Shown here one piece after another: positions 1 to 9,856 of a stretch of DNA of 64,000 nt (position 1 is its first letter; every line of letters begins with the position of its first letter). This stretch comes from JAUIIK01 sp963745675 (lineage in GTDB: Bacteria; Chloroflexota; Chloroflexia; Thermomicrobiales; CFX8). A model generated the notes under the pieces. The model saw nothing but the letters and a program-made list of their open reading frames with translations. It did not search any database and was not told the origin of the DNA. Location: assembly GCA_963745675.1 (NCBI GenBank), contig CAVUYM010000028.1, positions 1-64,000 of the forward strand, given 5' to 3'. Position numbers and translations under genes: made by a program.

Positions 1-111
1 CAACGTCGGTGTGCGACCGTGAAGCCGCTGCACCGGTGCCCACCGCCGATTCCTGTCGACAACGCCGGCGAGAACCGGATCGGCATCGACGACGGCGGGG
101 TCGTGCGTTGA
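1..111 (+). CDS. C-terminal end of an unidentified protein (partial)
   Basis: The first frame stays open from the window edge to a TGA at 109-111, giving about 36 residues ending GIDDGGVVR. The stop overlaps the TTG that probably starts the next gene (TTGA), an arrangement typical of coupled genes in one operon. The fragment is too short to name. Given the neighbours it could belong to a sugar-acid enzyme, but that is only context. It might also be non-coding, since this GC-rich stretch keeps frames open by chance. Confidence 0.3.
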   Translation, partial: QRRCATVKPLHRCPPPIPVDNAGENRIGIDDGGVVR

Positions 112-1043
112 AGGCGACCCCGCACACCTCGCCCGCTCCGATCCCTGCCGAGCTGGTCGAGCCCGGTGCGTCGCTCGAGCAGATCGGCGCCGATTTCGGC
201 TTCACCGAAGGCCCCGTTTGGAGTTCGGCCGACAACTGCCTTCTGTTCAGCGACATCTCGGGCGATACGCGCTACCGCTTCAGTGTCGAGCGGGGCGTCG
301 AGATCGATCTCAGCGGGACGAACAAGGCGAACGGCCTCGCGGTCGACCACGCGGGACGGCTGCTCTCCTGCGAGCACACGACGAGCCTCGTCGTTCGCTA
401 CGAGGAAGGCGTGCGAACGGTTCTCGCATCCCGCTACGAGGGGCTCGAGCTCAACAGCCCGAACGACATCGTCGTCTCGCGCAGCGGCTCCATCTACTTC
501 ACGGACCCACCGTATGGACGCGGGGACACCCCTCACGGGCTGTTCCGCCGCCGCAGGAGCTCGGGTTTCAGGGCGTCTTCCGCCTCGATCCCGACGGCGC
601 GGACGGCTTTGGCCCGCCCCGCTTGCTCGCCGACGACTTCGCGAAGCCAAACGGCCTCTGCTTCGATCTCGCCGAGAAGCTCCTGTACGTCAACGACAGC
701 AGCGAGCGGATGCACATCCGCACGTTCGACGTCTTGGAGGGTGGCGACCTTGCCGGGGGAGACGTGTTCTTCGAGCTCGACGGCGACCCCGCCAGCCGGC
801 TTCCCCGGACGGGATGAAGCTCGACGAGCGCGGGAACGTCTGGGCCTGCGGTCCGGGCGGCATCTGGGTCGTCGCAGCCCCGGCGGGGTACGGCTCGGCG
901 TGATCGAGACACCCGAGGTAGCTGCGAACCTGACCTTCGGCGGGAACGATCGCCGCACGCTGTTCATCACCGCGAACACCGGCCTCTACCGGATCCGGAC
1001 CACGGTCGCCGGCGCGCCGAGCGGCATCGGGGCGATCTCGTGA
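108..1043 (+). CDS. SMP-30/gluconolactonase/LRE family protein, frameshifted
   Basis: Members of this six-bladed beta-propeller family hydrolyse sugar lactones with a bound divalent metal. Visible family signatures include FTEGPVW near the N-terminus, NKANGLAVDHAGRL, the LNSPNDIVVSRSGSIYFTDP metal/active-site segment, KPNGLCFD and, at the end, NLTFGGNDRRTLFITA. The coding frame changes near 535, 820 and 900, so three indels break it; with them removed it is about 310 residues, normal for the family. TTG at 108 is the likely start because the residues before it are unlike the family. The TGA stop overlaps the GTG of the following dehydrogenase (GTGA), indicating an operon. The lactone substrate cannot be read from sequence. 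Confidence 0.8.
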   Translation: MKATPHTSPAPIPAELVEPGASLEQIGADFGFTEGPVWSSADNCLLFSDISGDTRYRFSVERGVEIDLSGTNKANGLAVDHAGRLLSCEHTTSLVVRYEEGVRTVLASRYEGLELNSPNDIVVSRSGSIYFTDPPYGRGDTPHGLFRRRRSSGFRASSASIPTARTALARPACSPTTSRSQTASASISPRSSCTSTTAASGCTSARSTSWRVATLPGETCSSSSTATPPAGFPGRDEARRARERLGLRSGRHLGRRSPGGVRLGVIETPEVAANLTFGGNDRRTLFITANTGLYRIRTTVAGAPSGIGAIS

Positions 1044-1852
1044 CGGGTCTTGCCGGCGACGTCGCGGTCGTCGTCGGGGGGAGCCAGGGCATCGGCGAGG
1101 CCGTCGCACGAGCGCTTGCCGACGAAGGAGCCCGCATCGCCGTCACGTCGCGCGACGGTGCAGTGGCTGAGCGCGTCGCAGCCTCGCTCGGACCCGAGCA
1201 CGCCGGGTTCGCCCTCGACGTTCGCTCCACCGCCTTGGTCGACGCGGCGGCGGTACGCCGTCGCCGAGAAGGTCGGCGAGGCGACGATCCTCGTGAACGC
1301 AGCGGGCGTCAACAGGATCGGGCCGGCCGAGCTGTTCACGGACGAGGGAGTGGAACGAGATCCTCGACGTGAACCTGACCGGGCGTTTCCGGTGCTGTCG
1401 CGCGTTCGGCCGGGTGATGTTGGACGGCGGGCCGCGGCTCCATCGTCAATATCGCCTCCCTCAGGGCCGCATGGTTGGCTTGCCGGGCCGGGCGCCCTAT
1501 GCGGCGAGCAAGGCGGGCGTCGTCGGTCTGACGCACACGCTCGGCGAGCCCATGGTTGGCGCGCGGTGTGCGGGTCAATGCCTTCCTTCCCGGCCCCGTG
1601 CGCACGCCGATGGTCGCGCGCGCGATCGCCGCCGGCGTGCTCGACGAGCAAGAGGTCGTCGAGCGGACGCCGGCCGGCCGAATCGGGATGCCCGAGGACG
1701 TCGCGCGCGCCGTCGTACTGCTGTGCGATCCCGGGGCGGGGTTCGTCACCGCGCAGACGCTCGCCGTTGACGGGGGCTGCACGAAGTACGGCGCGGCGCA
1801 GGCGCATCCGACGATCGTCGCAGGGTTTCCGGCCCGGCCGGGAAGGACGACG
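1040..1852 (+). CDS. Short-chain dehydrogenase/reductase, frameshifted
   Basis: This is a classical SDR that oxidises or reduces a sugar or polyol with NAD(P). The Rossmann glycine motif GGSQGIG lies at residues about 12-18, NAAG follows in mid-protein, YAASK carries the catalytic Tyr and Lys, and VNAFLPGPVRTPM is the usual segment after the active site. TPAGRIGMPEDVA and the terminal VDGGC complete the fold. The frame shifts near 1250, 1350 and 1550, and the stop codon is lost in a further shift before the next gene. The GTG start at 1040 overlaps the upstream TGA. With the lactonase and the DUF4432 gene it forms a carbohydrate-catabolism operon; the substrate is unknown. Confidence 0.8.
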
Positions 1853-3012
1853 ATGCCTGAGCTCTATGGGAGAGTCTACACGCGCGCTGACTGCATCGCC
1901 GGGTCGGCCGCCTCGAGCAGGTCGCCGGCGTCCGCCTGGTGAGCTCGGCGACGGCGACGAGCGCGGCGTGCGCGTGCTCGAGTTCGAGACCGGGACGGGC
2001 TTCGCGTTCGACGTCCACGTCGACCGCGCGTTCGACATCGGCCGCTGCGAGCTCCGCGGCGTTCCGCTCGCCTGGACCTCGCGGTCGGATTCGCGGGCCC
2101 GTGGTTCTACGAGTCGGAGGAGCTCGGTTTCTTCCGCAACTGGGGCGGGGGCTCCTCACCACGTGCGGCATCGACCACACGCTGTTCATGGCCGAAGACA
2201 CCGCGGAGCAGTACCACTATCCGCCGAAGCAGACCGAGCGCTTCGGCTCCACGGCCGCGTGTCTCGAACCGCCCGCGCGCCTGGCCGGCTACGGCGAGCG
2301 CTGGGACGGCGACGAGTGCGTGCTCTGGGCCGAGGGCGAGACGCTGCCAGGCCGCGTCTTCGGCGAGCAGCTGCTGCTCCGGCGCGCGATCGAGGCACGT
2401 CTCGGCGAGTCGCGGCTGAGAGTCGCCGACGTGGTCGAGAACGTCGGCTGGAGACCACACCCCGCACATGCTCCTCTACCACGTCAACGCGGGCTTCCCC
2501 GTCGTCGACGAGGGCTCGGAGCTGCTCGTCCCCGCCACCGCTGTGGAGCCGCGCGGCGACCATCCAGTCGAGGGCTACCGCAAGCTCGACGGGCCGACAC
2601 CTGCGTTCGTGGAACAGGTCTTCGAGCACGAGCTCGTCGAGCGAGGCCGACGGGAGCGTTCCCGTCGGGATCGTCAACCGCCGGCTCGGCGTCGGCGTGT
2701 ACGAGGTCTTCGACCGCACCCAGCTCCCGCACCACTTCGTGTGGCGCATGCTCGGCGAGGGAACGTACGTCGTCGGGATCGAGCCGTGCACGAACCGCAC
2801 CGCGGGCCGCCTCGACGCACGGGAGCGCGGCGAGCTGATCGAGCTCGGGCCGGCGAGGCCGCTCCTACCGGCTCGAGCTGGGCGCGCTCGACGGCCCGGG
2901 GGAGATCGACGGGTTCGTGGCGCGCGTCGAATCGCGGCGGCGTAAAGCGGGCGTCCGGCCGCGGAACGACCGCCGTTGCTCAGCGAATGAACCGCTCGAT
3001 GTAGCGAAGTGA
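1853..3012 (+). CDS. DUF4432 family aldose-1-epimerase-like protein, frameshifted
   Basis: The ATG at 1853 is preceded by a GGAAGGA ribosome site six bases away. The product begins MPELYGRVYTR and contains segments typical of DUF4432 proteins, which share the galactose-mutarotase fold: FDVHVDRAFDIGRCELRG, GGGLLTTCGIDHTL, NVGWRPTPHMLLYHVNAGFP and VVGIEPCTNR. About 380 residues result once indels near 1895, 2080, 2270, 2450, 2640 and 2860 are corrected. Characterised relatives bind sugars, and mutarotation is the usual suggestion, but function is unproven for most members. The C-terminal end is uncertain: the frame carrying DGPGEIDGFVARVE stops at 3012 and overlaps the convergent minus-strand fragment. 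Confidence 0.7.
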
Positions 3013-3145
3013 CTGCCGGAGCGCCCGCTCGCGGCCGTCCTGCCCGTACTCGTAGGCGCGGTCCTCGACCTCGATCACACCGGCCCGGTTGGCAACGTGC
3101 CGGGATCGTCGGCTCGGCGTCAAGCAGCAAGGGAGCCAGCGGCTC
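2980..3145 (-). pseudogene. C-terminal remnant of a sugar phosphate isomerase/epimerase
   Basis: The last 35 or so residues, GVIEVEDRAYEYGQDGRE and then RALRQSLRYIERF, resemble the closing helix and the metal-ligand strand of xylose-isomerase-like TIM-barrel epimerases (IolE type). Nothing recognisable as the rest of such an enzyme lies upstream, because the stop of the preceding dehydrogenase sits at 3150. It is therefore a truncated gene end, either a biological deletion or a second local misassembly in this low-quality piece. The assignment rests on a short match recalled from the family. Confidence 0.4.
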
Positions 3146-3149
3146 CCGG

Positions 3150-3710
3150 TCAGCGGAGGAGCGGGCTCCCTCCTCCCGACTTCGTGATCGAGAAGCCGCC
3201 GTCGACCGGGATCACGGCTCCGGTGACGAAGGACGCGCTCTCGGACGCGAGGAATGCGCAGACGCTGCGCGATGTCCCCCGGATCGGTCGCTCGCCCGGC
3301 CGGCGTCGCCTCGACGAATCGCTCGTCGTCGAGGAACCCGGGCGCGACGACGTTCGCCGTGATCCCGTTCTCGCGCGAGCTCGACCGCCGCAACCTGCGC
3401 GAACGTGTGGAAGAACGCGCCCGCCGTTGCCGCCAGGGATGCCCCGTGAACCGGACGCAGGGCGGCGGCGGTCGAGACGAAGAGGAGCCGCCCGAGGTGC
3501 CTCGTCGACGAGGCGCGCGGCGGTGTCACGCGCTGCCCGGAACGCCTGGCGGATTCCGGCTACGCGTCGCCTCCCAGTCCTGCCTGTGTGAGCTCGAGGA
3601 ACGGCGCCACGCGATGCTCGCCCGTACCGGCGATCAGCGAGTGGTCGTCACCGACGGCCGCCAGCTGCTGTCGCGAGCGGTTCGGGAAGCCCGACGACGC
3701 GCGCCATCAG
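3150..3710 (-). CDS. Short-chain dehydrogenase/reductase, frameshifted and short
   Basis: The C-terminal two thirds of an SDR is clear: RLLFVSTAAALRPVHG, then ENGITANVVAPGFLDDERF, TPAGRATDPGDIA and the terminal VDGGFSITKSGG. The active-site Tyr position reads HGASLAATAGAFF rather than a clean YxxxK, which may be a frameshift artefact or real loss of the catalytic Tyr. The ATG near 3710 overlaps the TGA of the upstream dehydrogenase, so the genes are coupled. The N-terminal part is scrambled by indels and no glycine-rich cofactor motif can be read, so the gene may also be internally deleted: about 187 residues against the usual 250. Confidence 0.6.
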
Positions 3711-4481
3711 TACTTCCCCACGACGAACCCGCCGTCGACGCGTAGGAACTCGCCGGTCACGTACTCTGCCTCGTCCGAGCAGAGGTACGCGACCGCATAG
3801 CCTTGCTCGATCGCCTCAGAGGGCCTGGGGATGGGAATCAGCTGCAACGTCGCCTCCTCGTCGTCGGGCGTCTGGAGGCCCGGAGAGTCGTCGTTCAGCT
3901 GCGACTTCACCCAGCCAGGGCCGATGTGGTTGACCGTGATGCCTGCGGGTGCCAGCTCGATCGCCATCGTCTCGGCCAGCGCCCGCAGCGCCCTGCTTCG
4001 TCGAACCGTAGATCGCCATCGACGGGAAGCCCATCTGGACATGGACGGACGAGGTGAACACGATCCTTCCACTCGTGCCCGACCGCACCATGGCGAGTGC
4101 AGCCGCCTGGCCGACGTTGAAGGCGCCGGTCAAGTTGACGGCGACGATCCGGTCGAAGCTCTCGTCCGTGATCTCCACGACCTCTTGCCAGTCGGCGGTG
4201 CCGGCGTTCGAGACGACGATGTCGAGCGAGCCGAAGTCGTGCGAGACGCTCGCGATCAGCGAGTCGACCGAGGCCCGGTCTGAGACGTCCACCGTGGCGA
4301 ACGCGGAGCGCCTCCCCATGCCTCGCAGTTCGTCGGCGAGCTCTGCGCCCGCATCGGCGAAGCCGATGTCGCCGCATACGACGTCAGCCCCCTCTGCCGC
4401 GAGCGCGAGGGCGATGCCGCGGCCGATACCACGCTCGTGCGAGGCGCCCGTGACGAGTGCGACCTTGCCTCCGAGCCTCAT
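3707..4481 (-). CDS. Short-chain dehydrogenase/reductase, one frameshift
   Basis: The start ATG at 4481 overlaps the TGA of the upstream isomerase (ATGA). The product begins MRLGGKVALVTGAS, has an SDR cofactor loop HERGIGRG, VSNAG, the Ser-containing strand IVFTSSVHVQMG and the YGSTK catalytic Tyr/Lys, followed by INHIGPGW-like and VTGEFLRVDGGF segments. A frameshift near 3990 separates YGSTK from the C-terminal third. The corrected length is about 257 residues, typical of classical SDRs. It probably acts on the sugar or polyol handled by the neighbouring isomerase and alcohol dehydrogenase; the substrate is not predictable. Confidence 0.8.
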
Positions 4482-5372
4482 GACGACGGCGACCTTCTCG
4501 CCGCCCACGCCTGCTCGAACCCGTCCTTCCCCCGCCGGCAGACGTCGGCCGGGTCCTGCTTCCAGAGCGAGTCCTCGAAGTCCATGTCGCTGAAGGACCC
4601 GTCGTCGGAGAAGATCTCGAGATCGACCCAGTTGACCGCCTCACCGGCCTCGAGCGCGCCGAAGATGGCAGGCAAGTCGATGATCCCGTCGCCTGGCAGT
4701 GCACGGTCGAAGTCGTTCCTCGTCGGGTCGCGCCAGTCGCAGATGTGGACGCTCGGGGAGATGCGATCACCGTGGTGCACCGTGTGCTCGAGGAGGTCGT
4801 CCGTGTCCCAGAGGTGGTAGACGTCGTACAGGAGCTTGACGTTCGGCTCGCCCGATCTCGTCCATGAGGTCGATCGTCTGGGGGATCGTCCCGATCATCG
4901 ACCAGTGGGCATACACCTCCCGGTGCAGCGGCTCGAGACCGAGTGTCAGCCCGTGCTCGGCCGCCTCCTTCGCGCAACGCCGCAGCCCCTCGACGACGAT
5001 ACGGCGTGCTTCTGCCGGGTCGGCGCCTTCGCCCGGGTGACCCGTGAGACAGAGCACCACCTCGGGCTCGAAGGGCGCGAACCGCCGGATCGCCTCGCAC
5101 AGTCCCTGCGTGCGCTCCTCGGGATCGGTGGGCCCGGGGAACGGCACCGGGAAGATCGACAGCGTGCCGGGGATGCAGGTCGTCGCCTGCAGACCGGCGT
5201 CCTTCAGCTTCGCGACCGCGTCGGCGTCGGCGCCGGCGTCGGCACTCTCGCCCAACTTGAACTCCCAAACCCCGATTCCCGCCGCTCCCGCTTCGCGGTA
5301 CGTTGCGAGGTCCTCGTCGTAGGTCTGGTGGAAGGTCGTGATCTCGGATACGGAGAATCGTGGCTCAGCCAT
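4478..5372 (-). CDS. Sugar phosphate isomerase/epimerase (TIM barrel), one frameshift
   Basis: Signatures of the AP-endonuclease-2/xylose-isomerase-like superfamily are present: GIGVWEFKLG at the first barrel strands, LTLGLEPLHRE with the metal-ligand Glu, VKLLYDVYHLWDT after correction, VHICDWRD and WVDLEIFSD near the end. These provide Glu, Asp and His ligands for a divalent metal. The only frameshift is near 4850. The length is about 297 residues, normal for the family. A ribosome site GAGAGGA precedes the ATG at 5372, directly downstream of the alcohol dehydrogenase stop, so the genes form an operon. Members interconvert keto-sugars or inosose-type compounds; which one is not evident. Confidence 0.8.
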
Positions 5373-5384
5373 CGTTTGTCCTCT

Positions 5385-6400
5385 CTACGGCGTGATGACG
5401 GTCTTGATCACGGCGTCGTCGCGGTTCAGCACCCGCTCGATCGCCGGGGCGATCCCAGCGAGCGTTGCCGAGTGCGTGATGATCTTGCTCGTGTCGACGG
5501 TCTTGCCTGCGAGGAGCTTGATCGCCGTCGGCCATTGCAGCGGATACAGCAGCGAGAAGCGGATCGTCTTGTCGAGGTAGAGATTCGAGAGAAGCGGCAC
5601 CGAGATCGTGTCGTTCGGCCCGGCGAGGCCCATGAGGACGACGACGGACGCCGGGCCGGAGATCTCGAGTGCCTGCTGGTTGGCCTCGACCGAGGCGGTG
5701 GCGACGAGCACCCGGTCGGCGAGCGCGCCGTCGTTCGCCTCGCGGATCGCCTCGGAGAGATCCGCTGCGTAGAATGGCGACGACGCGTCTTTCACGTTCC
5801 AGGCGTGGTCGGCACCGACGTCCTTGGCCAACTGCAGCCGGTAGTCGCGGGTGCCGACGATGCCCACCCGGGCTCCCTCGCTCTTCAGGAGCTGCACCAT
5901 CGAGAGGCCGACTGGGCCTGGCCCGTAGACGACCGCGAAGCACTCGGGCTCGACCTCTGCCCGCTGCACCGCGTAGACCGCCGACGAGAGCATCTCGACG
6001 AACGCGCCCTGCTCGTCCGAGAGCGTGTCGGGAATCTTGTAGGCGTGGGCGATCTTCGTCTTGGCGAACTCCGCGAAGCCACCGTTCATCGTCACTCCGA
6101 GCACTGTCAGGTTCTCGCAGAACTGCAGCTTGCCGGCACGGCAGGCGTTGCACGCGTTGCAGCTCTGCACGGGGTTGACGGCGACACGGTCGCCCTCGGC
6201 GAGCCCGTACTGCTCGGCCGAGCTTGCCGACGTGCACGACCTCGCCGCAGACCTCGTGCCCGAGCACGAGCGGGCCCTTGCCGTCCGCCGTCCCGAGGGG
6301 GCTCTTGCCGTAGTAGTACTCGATGTCCGAGCCGCAGAACCCGCACGCGAGCACTTTCACGATCACCTCGTCGGGCCCGGCGTCCGGCTCCGGGATCGGC
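5385..6400 (-). CDS. Zinc-dependent alcohol/polyol dehydrogenase, N-terminus missing
   Basis: This medium-chain dehydrogenase keeps the catalytic-zinc segment CGFCGSDIEYYYG, GHEVCGEV, the structural-zinc cluster CNACNACRAGKLQFC and the Rossmann segment VVYGPGPVGLSMVQLL. It ends VIKTVITP with TAG at 5385. A frameshift lies near 6220. The reading starts at PEPDAGPDEVIVKV; about 15-20 residues that should precede this, with the start codon, are absent because the sequence switches to the hppA gene around 6400. It probably oxidises a polyol or sugar alcohol in the same pathway as the downstream isomerase and dehydrogenases. Confidence 0.85.
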
Positions 6401-6412
6401 CAGCTCGAGGAA
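6385..6412. other. Joint between two unrelated coding sequences (probable assembly chimera)
   Basis: Reading the minus strand, the pyrophosphatase frame runs to ASYFLEL at about 6400 and then continues out of frame into the dehydrogenase, whose own frame begins at the same place. Both genes are cut in conserved coding sequence: one lacks its end, the other its beginning. Base composition also changes here, GC-richer to the left. A true gene fusion is excluded because the two parts are in different frames. See the finding on this joint. Confidence 0.8.
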
Positions 6413-7912
6413 GTAAGAAGCGAACAGCACGAGTGCTGCCAACCCGGCGGAACCGATGGCATAAGCTTTCGTGACGGCCTTCGTCGTATTTCCGACTGCG
6501 TCGAGAGGGTCGGTGATATCGCGAACTTCAGATGGCATCTCCGCCATCTCGGCGATTCCACCGGCGTTGTCGGTGATCGGCCCGAAGGCGTCGAGAGCGA
6601 CGATGATGCCGGTCATCGACAGCATGGCCATCGCAGCTAGGGCGATGCCGTAGAGACCGGCTCCAGCGACGCTCCCAACCGTCAGATTGAATGCGAGATA
6701 GATCGCGAAGGCGATGATGACGATTGGAACCGCCGTCGACTTCATCGAAATTGCGAGGCCGGAGATGATGTTTGTCGCGTGTCCGGTTTCGGATGCTTCA
6801 GCGATTTTTCTGACCGGTTTGTAGCTAGTTGAGGTGTAGTACTCACTGACGGCGATAATGCCAACAGTGACGAATATTCCAATGGTTGAGGCAAAGAAGA
6901 GTTTCAGGGTCGGGCTCATTCCGAACTCAAGCCACTTGAAGATCTCGATATTCGAGTTGGTGATCGCTCCGTTGTCGCTCATCATCCAGGCCGTGACGGG
7001 CAGGAATGCGATGATGGCGAGGACAGCTGCAACGACGACGCCGCGGTACAGGGCGTACATGATCGAACGCCCGGCTTCGGCCCGCACGAAGAGCGTGCCG
7101 ATTATCGAAGCGAAGATCGAGACGGCTCCGAGGACCAGCGGAAAGACCACTGCAGTCTCAGAATTGAAGCCAGCAATGTCCTTGAAGACGAGATCACCGA
7201 GCAACATCGCTGCTATAGCAGTCACCGCGTAGGTCTCGAAGAGGTCGGCCGCCATGCCTGCACAGTCGCCCACGTTATCGCCGACGTTGTCGGCAATGAC
7301 GGCCGGGTTGCGGGGATCGTCTTCTGGGAAGCCGGCTTCAACCTTGCCGACGAGATCGGCGCCAACGTCGGCCGCTTTGGTGTAGATTCCGCCACCAATA
7401 CGAGCAAAAACCGAGATGAGCGAACCCCCGAAGGCCAGCCCGAGCAGCGCCCCAACGTCGTGAAAAATGGCGTAGAAAATGGTCACTGAACCGAGTGCGA
7501 GCCCAACGACGAGCAGACCCGTGACCGTCCCGCCACGAAACGCTGTCTGAAGTGCTGCGTTCAGGTTCCGGCGCCCCGCTTCGGCCGTGCGGATGTTTGC
7601 CCGCACCGCGACGCTCATACCGATGATGCCTGCTGCCGCCGACGCGACCGCGCCGAGCAGGAACCCTATTGCAGTTTCTATATCGAGCAGCAGTGCGAGA
7701 AGGACAGCCACGACAACTGCGACAATCGCCACGATTCGATACTGACGGCGCATATACGCTTCTGCGCCCTCCTGTATCGCCTGGGCGATGTTTTGCATCC
7801 TTTCATTGCCCTGTGGTTGTGCAAGGACCGATCGAACGAGAATCACCCCGTATGCGATCGCGGCCGCCGAAGCGATTCCCGCGATTAGTAATCCAAGGCC
7901 AGCGTCACTCAC
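6400..7912 (-). CDS. hppA: Membrane-bound proton-pumping pyrophosphatase, C-terminus missing
   Basis: The enzyme couples pyrophosphate hydrolysis to proton export across the cytoplasmic membrane. The catalytic set is visible: GADLVGKVEAGFPEDDPRNP with its Asp residues, VGDNVGDCAGMAADLFETY, and ALDAFGPITDNAGGIAEM. The determinant GNTTKAVTKAYAIGSAGL has Lys where potassium-dependent enzymes have Ala, which points to the potassium-independent class. Around a dozen hydrophobic segments are present. GTG at 7912 is chosen because a GGGGGG stretch lies eight bases upstream. About 500 of the usual 650-800 residues remain; the last membrane helices and the final catalytic loop are lost at the 6400 joint. 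Confidence 0.92.
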
Positions 7913-8274
7913 CGTCAATACCCCCCGGCTGTGCCCCTGTGGTCGTAAACATGAAACAACGCGATTTCTTGCCATGCATCACAGCAAGAGCAATCGCGTA
8001 TCGCCGGGGAATTGTAGGCAAGCGGGTCTACGACTGGCAACCGTGTCACAGCTGGACCCGTCTGGAGCGAGGTGCAATGACTAGAGCAAATGGGCAATTG
8101 TCGTTAGAACTATATATATCTAAGTAAGTTTCGGCCAGATGCAGCTGTCTTTGTCAGTCTGGTTCTGAATACCGAAACTTCTAACTCGTGTGCCCGACGG
8201 GCTGCAAAGCACCACATTCCCATCTAAGATTGCGCCGGCGGAATGCGCATTGATTACCTCGGAACGGGAACAAG
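7913..8274. other. Divergent intergenic region between hppA and the PHP gene
   Basis: This region separates a minus-strand from a plus-strand gene and should hold both promoters. It contains an AT-rich run (TATATATATC near 8111-8120) and the nested inverted repeat listed separately. No convincing protein-coding frame is seen. I could not assign a clear -35/-10 pair for either gene. Confidence 0.5.
8126..8180. repeat. Nested inverted repeat (possible structured RNA or operator)
   Basis: AAGTTTCGG at 8126-8134 is complementary to CCGAAACTT at 8172-8180. Directly inside, CCAGA at 8135-8139 pairs with TCTGG at 8158-8162, and CTG at 8145-8147 with CAG at 8155-8157. This gives one coaxial hairpin with a 9-bp base, a 5-bp middle and a short top, interrupted by asymmetric bulges. 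No U-run follows on either strand, so a simple terminator is unlikely. Confidence 0.5.
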
Positions 8275-9076
8275 ATGACTATTGCCGACTACCACGTCCA
8301 CACCTCCTTCTCGATTGACTGTGAAATTCCGATGGAGGAGCAGTGCCGGGCAGCAATTGCTGCCGGTGTTTCGGAGATCGCATTTACTGAACATGTCGAC
8401 CACGATGAATGTGATGCCAAATCACGTGAACTATATGACTATGTGGCGTACGGCGAAGAAATCGAGCGATGCCGGGAGCTCTTTGGCAGTCAGCTCACAA
8501 TCCTGCGGGCAGCTGAGGTCGACTGGAATCGCTCGATTGCGGATGATGTGTTGTCGTTTCTCGATCGATCGTCATTCGACTTCATGATCGGTTCAGTTCA
8601 TAATCTCGATCATCAATACGTTGGATTCGCCAGCCCTGACGATTTCGGTGGACCGGCGGCAATGTACGACCACTACTACGACGAGATGTTGTCACTCGTT
8701 GAGGCTGGCTTTCCGTCGGTCGTCGGCCATCTGGATCTGCCGCGCCGGTACCACGCAATCTCTCCACTGGAGGTCGACCCCGATCACTTCGAGGCGCGCC
8801 TTCGTGAGATCTTCCGGAGTAGCGGCGAAGAATGGTGTCGGATTCGAAATCAACACATCAGGGCTTGTCCGCGGCAAAGGATTTTCGTTGCCCGAACCGG
8901 ATGTGCTGGCCTGGTTCGTTGAAGAGGGCGGAGAGGTTGTGACGGTCGGGTCCGATTCCCACCGGCCCGAGCAAATCGGTGGGTACATCCAGGAAACATA
9001 CGACCGCTTGAAAGCTCTCGGAATCGACTGGCGCATGTCGTTCGTCGAAGGCAAGCAGACGCGCGTGCAGCTCTAG
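8275..9076 (+). CDS. PHP-domain phosphoesterase, histidinol-phosphatase-like, one frameshift
   Basis: The N-terminus DYHVHTSFS supplies the first His-x-His metal motif. FTEHVDHDEC, AAEVDW, MIGSVHNLD, VVGHLDLPR and VGSDSHRPEQIG provide the remaining His, Glu and Asp ligands of the trinuclear PHP site. The arrangement and length (about 266 residues after correcting a shift near 8835) fit the HisJ/HisK class that dephosphorylates histidinol phosphate. The ending LKALGIDWRMSFVEGK is also typical. No other his genes are nearby, so a different phosphate-ester substrate is possible. The ATG at 8275 follows GGGAACAAG, a plausible but imperfect ribosome site. Confidence 0.8.
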
Positions 9077-9089
9077 AGCGTTTGTTCAA

Positions 9090-9856
9090 TTACAGAGGCA
9101 GTTTGCGGAAGATGCGGTGTGGCAGGTGCCGGAGGACGGACATTACCCAGCGCAGCTTTCCCGGAACCCAGACGATCCTGTTCCCTGAACGGATACCGTC
9201 GATGATGGCGTCCGCGACTGCATCGGCGTTGGTTGCCATCGGTGGTGTTTTCAGTCCCCGATGTCATCTTCGTCGTCGCGAATCCTGGTCTGACGATCAG
9301 GATATCAACACCTTTGCCGTGCAGCGCATCGCCGAGGCCTTGTGCGAACCAGTCCAAACCCGCCTTAGATGCGCCATAGATAAAGTTTGAACGTCGCGCG
9401 CGTTCAGCTGCTACCGACGAAAGCACGACGATCGTGCCGTGCCCCTGGTCCTCGAGACGCGTTGCTGATGGGAACGAGGAGCGAAACTGCGCCGGTGAAA
9501 TTCGTTTGGATGACGCCGATAGCTTCGCTGGCGATCTTGTTCGTCGCCGATGTTGATCTCCAAGCAATCCAAATGCCAGGAGCACCAGATCGATATCGCC
9601 GTGACTGAAGGCATCTCGGAGCGAACTGCTCGTGCTGATCGAAGGCGGTGGCGTCAAGCGACATGCACAGGATTGAGGCGCCCGGCGCTATCGCTCGTAG
9701 CTGATCGGCACGGGTTTCGAGTCGCTCGGTATCTCGACCGGCGAGAATGAGAGTCCTCAGGCGGTCACGTAGCAGGCGCTCGCAAGTGGCAAACGCAATA
9801 TCGGAATCTCCGCCGAGGATGAGCGCGCTCTGGACGCTGCCGAGGGCGTTTTTCAC
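9090..9856 (-). CDS. dprE2: Decaprenylphosphoryl-2-keto-ribose reductase-like SDR, frameshifted
   Basis: DprE2 reduces the keto intermediate made by DprE1 to give decaprenylphosphoryl-arabinose. The frame after the GTG at 9856 begins VKNALGSVQSALILGGDSDIAF, with the atypical SDR cofactor loop GGDSDIA of DprE2. Later segments are DLVLLAFG, IVVLSSVAAERARRSNF, the YGASKAGLD catalytic motif, VLIVRPGFATTKMT and a basic C-terminus of RHLPHRIFRKLPL. Indels fall near 9270, 9470, 9510 and 9640. The start overlaps the TGA of the upstream DprE1 gene (GTGA), so the pair is translationally coupled. Relatives of broader SDR function exist, but the coupling supports this assignment. Confidence 0.78.

Noticed and set aside
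6107..7975. Apparent pyrophosphatase-dehydrogenase fusion of about 620 codons
   Set aside because: After FLEL the frame reads Arg-rich nonsense because the dehydrogenase is in another frame; the fusion is an artefact of the joint.
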